From CAYXDO01 sp964463485 (GTDB lineage Bacteria; Myxococcota; Kuafuiibacteriia; Kuafuiibacteriales; Kuafuiibacteriaceae), in assembly GCA_964463485.1 (NCBI GenBank), contig CAYXDO010000188.1, forward strand, positions 1 through 20,336: a stretch of DNA of 20,336 bases, in the 5' to 3' direction. Positions 14,799 through 20,336 of this stretch are shown here, piece by piece. A model generated the notes under the pieces. The model was not told the origin of the DNA and made no database searches. It saw only the letters and a program-made list of their open reading frames with translations. How positions within the stretch are numbered: position 1 is the first letter of the stretch; each line of letters opens with the position of its first letter. The translations under genes and the position numbers were made by a program.

Positions 14799-16574
14799 TT
14801 GTCCACTCCAAACGCCGAGTCGGGCCTGCCCTATGAGGTAACAAAGAGCGACGAGGAAGATCTCGTTCGTGGCGTTCGGTTTCCGTCCGACGAGCTCCCA
14901 CCGGAGGCCCGCAAGGAGCTGAAGGAGGGGAGCGGGGACACGGCGGTCGATTTCTCCGCGGCTGGCAGCAAGGTGCCGATCGAGGACGAGGCGACCGACC
15001 TGGACATGCCCGAGGAGAGCCTGCCTTTCAGCCGGGGCGAGGGGCAAGGTGTCGATGTTCCGTCGGCTCGGTCGAGCGCGCCCGCCCATACACTCGCGGA
15101 CAGCGACGAGGTTTCGATTTCCGCGGGGAACGACTCCAACGTGGAGTTGCCGGAGGGTATGACGACAGCCCACGCGCTCCTCCGGGTGCTGAGTGACTCG
15201 AGCGAGGCCAATCAGGTGCGCCAGTTTGGCCAACCCGATCTGAGTCCCAAGTACCGGCTCGACCGGGAGCTCGGCTCTGGAGGCATGGCGACGGTGTACG
15301 AGGCAACTCAGACGTCGCTCAAGCGCCCCGTGGCCATCAAGGTGTTGAACGTGGTGGGCAACGACCGCATGGAGGAGCGGATCCGGCGCGAAGCGGAGGC
15401 CCTGGCGAGTATGCATCACGAAGGTGTCATCGAGGTCTTCGACTTCGACACGACGCCGGACGGCCGTCCTTACATCGTGATGGAGCTCCTTCACGGAGAA
15501 GACTTGGCTACTCGGCTGGCGCGGCAGCAACGCATTCCAATCCCCATCGGGCTTCGCTTTGCGGAACAACTCTTGCGCGCTCTTGGTGCCGCGCACGCCA
15601 ACGGCGTGATTCACCGCGACCTCAAGCCTTCCAACGTGTTCATCGCGCGAGGCGCCGACGGGCTCGAGCGTGTGAAGCTCCTCGACTTCGGCACGGCGCG
15701 CGTGAGGGACGCCCAGAAGCTCACCGTCGAGGGTTCGATGATCGGTACGCCCGCATATATGGCACCCGAGCAGATACTCGGTGAGGTCGTATCCGAGCGA
15801 ACGGACGTGTACGGCGCCGGCCTCGTCATCTACGAGGCGCTCTCTGGAAAGCAGCCATTTTTGTCCATGCGGTTCGAGGAGGTCCTTGGAAAGATATGCT
15901 CCCTCGCGCCCAAGCCGCTGAGTGAGGTCGGGGTCAGCGGTTCGACCGTGGACTTGGATCTCGTCATACTCAAGGCGCTCGAGAAGAGTCCTGACAAGCG
16001 CTGGAAGTCGGTCGGCGAGTTTGCAGACGCCCTCAAGGCAGCGGTGCCGGTCTCGAAGCAACGGGCGGTCACGGAGATCGTTCGGCCCCTGCCGAAGCGC
16101 GGAGTGTCCGTCACCAAGCCCGTTTCGATCACCCAACCCATCCCCGTTTCCACGATGGTCAAACCTCCCGACCGCCTTACTCAGGTGATCGCGGGCGTGG
16201 CGCTGATCGCCGGCGCGTTCCTCGGCGGAATGGCGCTCGAGCGACATCGAGGAGTGGTGATCGGGCTCGAGCCCTCGGTGGATGTGAGTTGCGGGCCCTT
16301 GGTCAAGGCGAGGCTCGACGCGGCGCTGGTATTTGCGCTCGCGGACCTCGATCGAGTGAGATCCGTGGAACGTCCGGGCCACGACGCTGACCTCGTTTTA
16401 CGAACCACGTGCAAGATGTCGAGCGATGAGTACGCTCTCGAGAGCCAAGTCATCGACGCGGGGTCCGGCCGAACTCTGGAATCGAAGACGATCACCAGCG
16501 GTTCGCTCGAAGAAGCCGTAGCGCGCGTCCGTGGCCTTGCTTCGGCCTGGGCGACGCAGCAGTGGCTTCGTTAG
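14799..16574 (+). CDS. Transmembrane Hanks-type serine/threonine protein kinase
   Basis: The 591-residue product starts at TTG; no ATG or GTG precedes the conserved part. Residues 1-149 are acidic and probably disordered. The kinase domain (~150-415) is canonical: GSGGMATVY glycine loop, Lys181 in VAIK, HRDLKPSN (His272, Asp274), DFG (296-298), GTPAYMAPEQ activation-segment end. A Pro/Thr/Val-rich juxtamembrane region leads to a single transmembrane helix at ~463-483 (VIAGVALIAGAFLGGMALE). The ~105-residue extracytoplasmic end includes LVLRTTCKMSSDEYALESQV and GRTLESKTITSGSLEEAVAR. It looks like the small alpha/beta domain seen behind other signalling proteins (TolB-N/CsgG-like), perhaps a sensor. 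All catalytic residues are present, unlike the kinase-fold protein at 2289-3755. It is separated from the protease gene by 69 bp. Confidence 0.92.
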   Translation: MSTPNAESGLPYEVTKSDEEDLVRGVRFPSDELPPEARKELKEGSGDTAVDFSAAGSKVPIEDEATDLDMPEESLPFSRGEGQGVDVPSARSSAPAHTLADSDEVSISAGNDSNVELPEGMTTAHALLRVLSDSSEANQVRQFGQPDLSPKYRLDRELGSGGMATVYEATQTSLKRPVAIKVLNVVGNDRMEERIRREAEALASMHHEGVIEVFDFDTTPDGRPYIVMELLHGEDLATRLARQQRIPIPIGLRFAEQLLRALGAAHANGVIHRDLKPSNVFIARGADGLERVKLLDFGTARVRDAQKLTVEGSMIGTPAYMAPEQILGEVVSERTDVYGAGLVIYEALSGKQPFLSMRFEEVLGKICSLAPKPLSEVGVSGSTVDLDLVILKALEKSPDKRWKSVGEFADALKAAVPVSKQRAVTEIVRPLPKRGVSVTKPVSITQPIPVSTMVKPPDRLTQVIAGVALIAGAFLGGMALERHRGVVIGLEPSVDVSCGPLVKARLDAALVFALADLDRVRSVERPGHDADLVLRTTCKMSSDEYALESQVIDAGSGRTLESKTITSGSLEEAVARVRGLASAWATQQWLR

Positions 16575-16727
16575 CGGTTGGACTCAGAGCTCAGCGTACG
16601 AAGACGAGCAAGCACCGAGGACAGAGACGACGGCGTCGTCAGGTGAGAGAACGTCGCATGTCGACTTCGAGTGTTCTGAGGGTGAACCAAGATTGGCTTC
16701 TTGGGATTGGCTTGTTAGTGGCTGCCC

Positions 16728-17243
16728 ATGAATTTGTACACCGAGTCGGTACCCGCCTTCAGCAAGGGACTCAAGAACATCGACAAGTGGATCGAGAAGG
16801 CGTTGGCTCATGCCGACGTCAAGAAGTTCGACCCGGAGATTTACGTGGTCGCGAGGCTCGCGCCTGACCAGTTCGAGTTTCGTCGTCAGATCCAATCCGC
16901 GTGTGACGTGGCGAAGTTCGCCGTGGCGAAGCTGAGCGGGACACCGCCGCCGGTGCACCCGGACACCGAGCAGACGATCGCGGAGCTTCGGGCCCGCATC
17001 AAGACCTGTCGTGACTACCTCGCGACGATCTCGCCCGAGGCCTTCGCAGGGGCCGAGGATCGTCTGTGCTCCCACACCTGGATGGGTGGGCGCAGCATGA
17101 AGTCGGAGGAGTACCTTCGCGAGTATGCGCTGCCGAATTTTTACTTTCACGTGGTCACGACGTATTCGATTCTACGGCACAACGGCGTCGAGCTCGGGAA
17201 GCGGGACTACCTCGGCGGGCTCACTTTGGTTTCGGGGACCTGA
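16728..17243 (+). CDS. DUF1993 family protein (DinB-like four-helix bundle)
   Basis: The 171-residue cytoplasmic protein begins MNLYTESVPAFSKGLKNIDKW and carries RLAPDQFEFRRQIQSACDVAK in the second helix. The highly characteristic end ALPNFYFHVVTTYSILRHNG continues with VELGKRDYLG. These are hallmarks of the DUF1993 family, whose members have a DinB/YfiT-like fold. The family function is unknown; some relatives bind metal through His residues and HVVTTYSILRHNG offers two. The 153-bp gap upstream shows no clear promoter. The following gene starts 36 bp after the stop on the same strand, so they may be co-transcribed. Confidence 0.88.
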   Translation: MNLYTESVPAFSKGLKNIDKWIEKALAHADVKKFDPEIYVVARLAPDQFEFRRQIQSACDVAKFAVAKLSGTPPPVHPDTEQTIAELRARIKTCRDYLATISPEAFAGAEDRLCSHTWMGGRSMKSEEYLREYALPNFYFHVVTTYSILRHNGVELGKRDYLGGLTLVSGT

Positions 17244-17279
17244 CGCTCCTCCGGGGAGAGCGAGGCTAGCCGGAAGCTA

Positions 17280-17807
17280 ATGGCGAAGCGCGGGAAGAAC
17301 GAGAAGGCCTGGGCCGAGGCCAAGAAGCTCTGTCGGCTCAGCGCCCGGCATATTCAGATGGCGAAGCAGCTCGGGATGAATCCGAGAAACCTCCCTGGGC
17401 TACGACCATCGCGGTCCCAACAGTGGAAGGCACCGGTCCCCCAATTCATCGAGGAATGCTATCGAAAACGCTTCGGAGACGCCAAGTCGCCGAAGGCGGC
17501 TTCGACAGCGTTCGAGGACGACGAGCTGGGTTGGGATTTCGAGCTCGAGACGGCGCGTCCACAAAAGAGTCCCCTGCCGCATTCGTGGGCCCCGCCCGAT
17601 TCGACCGTGGTGCTCATGGACTTGATCTGCTTCCTCTCCAACCTGACCGACGACCTCGAGTCCGTGTTCATTCGTCGGGAGGTCACCGACGAGACGCGGG
17701 AGTGGGTCGTTCAAACTCTGCACAGCGTCGCCGACGAGGTCGAGGCGGGGACCCCGATCGCCCCCTTTCCGGTGCTCTGGGGTCACGACGACGATATTCC
17801 CTTCTGA
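17280..17807 (+). CDS. Conserved-looking hypothetical protein with N-terminal RLSARHIQMAKxLGMNP motif
   Basis: The 175-residue product is not assigned to a named family. Residues ~10-65 (WAEAKKLCRLSARHIQMAKQ, LGMNPRNLPGL, APVPQFIEECYRKRFG) are basic and helical and look like a small conserved module, which I have seen only in uncharacterised bacterial proteins. Residues 80-105 are acidic. The C-terminal part (LMDLICFLSNLTDDLESVFI, then EWVVQTLHSVADEVEAG) is amphipathic helical, and the protein ends in PFPVLWGHDDDIPF. No signal peptide or membrane segment is seen. The N-terminal module could bind nucleic acid, but no helix-turn-helix score was computed. It lies between the DUF1993 gene and the radical SAM gene on the same strand. 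Confidence 0.75.
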   Translation: MAKRGKNEKAWAEAKKLCRLSARHIQMAKQLGMNPRNLPGLRPSRSQQWKAPVPQFIEECYRKRFGDAKSPKAASTAFEDDELGWDFELETARPQKSPLPHSWAPPDSTVVLMDLICFLSNLTDDLESVFIRREVTDETREWVVQTLHSVADEVEAGTPIAPFPVLWGHDDDIPF

Positions 17808-17840
17808 CTTCGACGTGCGCGAAGGGAGGCGAGGTCCTGC

Positions 17841-17864
17841 GGTCTGGCGGTCCGGCGGTCCGGG
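17841..17864. repeat. Short tandem repeat, three 8-bp units
   Basis: GGTCTGGC, GGTCCGGC and GGTCCGGG occur head to tail in the 84-bp gap before the radical SAM gene. It is a small GC-rich microsatellite with no evident function. Confidence 0.6.
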
Positions 17865-17878
17865 GCCGCGCTGTGATC

Positions 17879-17884
17879 GAGGGG
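17879..17884 (+). promoter_or_regulatory. Ribosome binding site deciding the GTG start at 17892
   Basis: GAGGGG lies 7 nt before GTG 17892. This supports the GTG over the internal ATG at 17922, which has no such site. Confidence 0.65.
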
Positions 17885-17891
17885 AATATTC

Positions 17892-19082
17892 GTGTACACT
17901 CGGGACGTGTCCGTTCGGCTCATGGCTCCACACGGTCATGCTCTTTCGGCGACTTTTCACCTGACTCACAATTGTAACCTGCGCTGCGTTTATTGTTACA
18001 CGGGAGACAAGCTCGGCGCCGGGATGAGTACGGAGACGGCCGGAAGGGCTGTGGATTTCGCGCTGTCGGAGGCCCGCAGGTCCAAGTCGACGCTTCTGGA
18101 GGTCGTATTCTTCGGGGGCGAGCCACTCCTCAAACGCGACTTACTCGTAGGAATCATGGACCAGGTCATCGCGCAAAGGGGCGGCCTCGAGACCAGCTTC
18201 AAGATGAGCACGAACGGTCTGTTGCTCGACGACGAGTTGCTCGCCGAGTTGATTCGGCGGCGAGTGTTCATTTCGGTGAGCATCGACGGCCGACCGGAGA
18301 CCCAAGATACCCAGCGAATAGACGCCCGCGGCATGGGTACGTCGGGCCGGATCGAACGAATCATCCCAAAGTTGCTGGAGGCGAATCCGTGCACGAATGT
18401 CACTTGTGTCATCACACCTTCGTCGGCGTGTAGGCTGGACGAGTCGGTCGAGTGGCTGTATGACGCCGGGTTTCGGTACATATCGACTGCGCTCGATCAC
18501 GGAGCAGTCTGGACCGAATCTTCGCTCACCGACTTGGATGCTGCGTACCGTCGACTTTCCCGGTGGTACGTCGGCAAGATGTCGGCGGGCAGGAAGTTGT
18601 ATTTGTCGTGTTTCGACGAGCGGATTCGTAGCTGGACGCGAGGCTCGCCGAGCGCGATGGAGCGGTGTCTGCTTGGAGTGAGGCAGTTTTCCATCGCACC
18701 GTCCGGAAGCTCTACCCGTGCGTTCAGTTCGTGCGGGGATGACGATCCGACCTTCGTTCTTGGGGACGTGTTCTCGGGCTTCGATGATAGGAAGCGCGAG
18801 CAACTCCTGAGTTGCGTCGAAGCCGAGAAGGACGAGTGCGCTGGATGTGTATTGAAGCCGCGTTGTTCGAGTTGGTGCGCTTGTGTGAATTGGCAATCCA
18901 CAGGCCGGATCGATCGCGCGAGCCCATTGGTCTGTGCGCACGAGCGGTCGCTGATTCCCGTGGCGGACGGGATAGCCAACGAGCTCTGGGACAAGCGCAA
19001 CCGGCGATTCATCGATAAGTTCTACGACTCGGCATTTCCGGTCCTTGGCTTTTTGGAGGACATGATCGTGAGGGACTCATGA
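17892..19082 (+). CDS. Radical SAM/SPASM peptide-maturase-like enzyme with an internal frame-shifted patch
   Basis: The 396-residue cytoplasmic enzyme has the radical SAM motif CxxxCxxC at Cys28, Cys32 and Cys35 (HNCNLRCVYC) and GGEP at 75-78. Its SPASM domain has Cys259, then CX2CX5CX3C (316, 319, 325, 329), Cys331 and Cys348. SPASM proteins mainly modify ribosomal peptides or proteins. As read, Gly272 is followed by SSTRAFSSCG (273-282) and the expected GX4C is missing. Bases 18710 to about 18736 in the +2 frame instead read LYPCVQFVR, and a Lys codon before them would complete the canonical CX12GX4C. The simplest explanation is loss of an A in GGAAAG near 18706 and gain of a G in CGGG near 18734, leaving the overall frame intact. 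Either these are homopolymer sequencing errors or a compensated mutation. The stop overlaps the next start by 4 nt. Confidence 0.9.
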   Translation: MYTRDVSVRLMAPHGHALSATFHLTHNCNLRCVYCYTGDKLGAGMSTETAGRAVDFALSEARRSKSTLLEVVFFGGEPLLKRDLLVGIMDQVIAQRGGLETSFKMSTNGLLLDDELLAELIRRRVFISVSIDGRPETQDTQRIDARGMGTSGRIERIIPKLLEANPCTNVTCVITPSSACRLDESVEWLYDAGFRYISTALDHGAVWTESSLTDLDAAYRRLSRWYVGKMSAGRKLYLSCFDERIRSWTRGSPSAMERCLLGVRQFSIAPSGSSTRAFSSCGDDDPTFVLGDVFSGFDDRKREQLLSCVEAEKDECAGCVLKPRCSSWCACVNWQSTGRIDRASPLVCAHERSLIPVADGIANELWDKRNRRFIDKFYDSAFPVLGFLEDMIVRDS

Positions 19083-20224
19083 GAGCTCCGCGCCGGCTCG
19101 AGGTTCGCCCCGTCCGAACGTACACGAAGCCGCGGTACCCGTCTTTCGCCGATCCGCTCCCTTGTGAGATCGATGGCCCGCATGGCTTTCCGTTTCGACG
19201 AGAGCTCCTCTCCGCGTTGGCGGGCGTGGGCCTCGTCTCGTGCATGCCCGAGCCCAAGCTCGATCCCGGGGGTGCGAAGGCCCTCCGGAGTTCGACCGAG
19301 AGCGATGCCGTCGAGCGTCGACCCCGCAAGACGATCGTTGATTTCTCCGACGTCAGGATTTCTGAGATTGAACCCAGCGACTCGTCGGCGCTGAGCGTGG
19401 CGGAACCGCCAACTCCGTCCGAGAACCCGTTCAAGCTGCGTCATTCAGGGCTGCCCTTCGCGAGCTCTCCGTTCGGAACGGGTGCGCCATCTTACATCCC
19501 CGACGAGCTTGCCCGCCGGGCGATCGAGAAGGTCTTCGCGGGCGCGGGGTTCGAATTGGAGAGCGAGTATCGCATCGAGATCGGGGACGTCCGCTTTGTC
19601 GCGTCCGGTTTCGACGAGCGAAAGAGGGTCGGATACATTTGGGCGACCTGGGCCAATCTCGACCACGATGCGGCGCTTTCCTGGAGAGATCCGGAGGACT
19701 TCGAAACAGCGGGCATGACTGAGCAGTCCACAGCCGATGACTACGCCGCGTACCTCGCGCAAGCCAGCTGGATGCCGGAGGCCGAGCGAGCCCGATTGCG
19801 GGAGGAGTTTTCGGTCGTGCCGAGGGCAGCTGATTTCGATGGAACGCCAGATCGGCCATCAAAGGTTCGTTCCGCATTCGCGCGGCTGAGGACGTGGGAA
19901 GCTTTTCGACGCGCGGTGGCTGTGATCTATCGCCAGACTCAGTCGATCGATCCGCTGAAGCTCTCGCTGGTCGAGGCGCGACGACTCGAGAGCTTGCCTG
20001 TGCACGTGGCGGTCATCAGCCAGTTTGACCGTCGGTTTCTGTTCGGACAGTGGGCGGACGACTCAGAGGCCGAGTTCCGCCGAATCCAGGCGATCACCGA
20101 TTATGCCGAACGGCGGCGCGCCTACCAGGAGTTGGGTGAGCGGAGAGCGGCGGACGCGATTGCCCGCCTCGAAGCCGAAGTGCGGAGTTATGTTTCCTGG
20201 CTTGGAAGTCAAGGGTTGTTTTGA
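19079..20224 (+). CDS. Putative radical-SAM-coupled lipoprotein with extended N-terminus
   Basis: The 381-residue product is not in a family I can name with certainty. The ATG at 19079 overlaps the maturase stop (ATGA), and no other usable start lies before residue ~47. Residues 1-40 are basic and Pro/Tyr-rich (RTYTKPRYPSFADPLP at 13-28). Residues 40-55 (RRELLSALAGVGLVSC) look like a lipoprotein signal with lipobox LVSC, Cys55. A polar linker (56-130) leads to a soluble domain from ~140 (PDELARRAIEKVFAGAGFEL, DVRFVASGFD, VGYIWATWANLDHDAALSW) with a helical C-terminal part. A ~40-residue segment before a lipoprotein signal is unusual and, next to a SPASM enzyme, could be its target before export. 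This is inference. Nothing is seen in the remaining 112 bp of the window. Confidence 0.78.
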   Translation: MRAPRRLEVRPVRTYTKPRYPSFADPLPCEIDGPHGFPFRRELLSALAGVGLVSCMPEPKLDPGGAKALRSSTESDAVERRPRKTIVDFSDVRISEIEPSDSSALSVAEPPTPSENPFKLRHSGLPFASSPFGTGAPSYIPDELARRAIEKVFAGAGFELESEYRIEIGDVRFVASGFDERKRVGYIWATWANLDHDAALSWRDPEDFETAGMTEQSTADDYAAYLAQASWMPEAERARLREEFSVVPRAADFDGTPDRPSKVRSAFARLRTWEAFRRAVAVIYRQTQSIDPLKLSLVEARRLESLPVHVAVISQFDRRFLFGQWADDSEAEFRRIQAITDYAERRRAYQELGERRAADAIARLEAEVRSYVSWLGSQGLF

Positions 20225-20336
20225 TTCGGGTGCAGCCGGGCCTGGATCTGAGTGCGCTGCGGGGAAGTTGGTCGAAAAAAGAATAGATAGAACGAGGACT
20301 TGCGGCGATCGATCGGTGTGCGACGCGTTGCCGTTC

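Noticed and set aside
14187..16382. Very long minus-strand open frame (731 codons) opposite the kinase
   Set aside because: The opposite strand encodes a canonical kinase and the protease C-terminus. The antisense product is Arg/His/Leu-rich with no domain, typical of GC-rich shadow frames.
17808..17891. Small RiPP precursor gene before the radical SAM gene
   Set aside because: The 84-bp gap holds only a GC-rich tandem repeat and the ribosome binding site; no credible peptide frame was found.
1..20336. CRISPR array, tRNA or rRNA genes
   Set aside because: No regularly spaced repeats, cloverleaf-like segments or rRNA-like conserved stretches were seen. A tRNA or covariance-model scan was not possible here.

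Overview
This 20.3 kb window looks like a chromosomal segment from a high-GC member of the Myxococcota (the old Deltaproteobacteria). The reasons are Hanks-type Ser/Thr kinases with long non-kinase flanks, a trypsin-like protease with Cys-rich repeats and a MYXO-CTERM-like tail, an AgmX/TonB-like insertion in an alpha-2-macroglobulin, and frequent GTG/TTG starts with 4-nt overlaps. No species is claimed.

Layout. (i) 1-1275 is an IS graveyard on the minus strand: the edge-truncated end of a Y1/REP-associated-type transposase, a duplicated 111-bp fragment of an IS 3' end, and the C-terminal remnant of an integrase-core transposase. (ii) 1276-2175 is a plus-strand NAD-dependent sugar epimerase that begins exactly where the IS remnant stops. 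(iii) 2289-5145 is a tightly overlapping trio: a kinase-fold protein whose HRD motif reads HLG, a FliK/HrpP-like C-terminal-domain protein with a TTG start, and a CPBP membrane protease. (iv) 5120-5992 is a minus-strand methyltransferase. (v) 6189-13135 is a four-gene overlapping operon: D-Ala-D-Ala-ligase-like ATP-grasp enzyme, GNAT acetyltransferase, and an alpha-2-macroglobulin split over two genes (membrane-anchored N half, lipoprotein C half without a thioester). (vi) 13248-14729 is the secreted protease. (vii) 14799-16574 is a canonical transmembrane Ser/Thr kinase. (viii) 16728-17807 holds a DUF1993 protein and an unrecognised small protein. (ix) 17892-20224 is a radical SAM/SPASM maturase overlapping by 4 nt a lipoprotein-like gene with an unusual ~40-residue pre-signal extension.

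The strongest new observations are four. First, the radical SAM gene contains a hidden 10-codon out-of-frame patch: shifting frame between 18710 and about 18736 restores a textbook SPASM motif. Second, that maturase is coupled to a protein whose N-terminus, ahead of its lipoprotein signal, is a plausible modification target. Third, the macroglobulin is split into two coupled polypeptides and sits in an operon with a peptide-ligase-like pair. Fourth, a pseudokinase is translationally coupled to a FliK-like protein. All functional links are inference from sequence and gene order.
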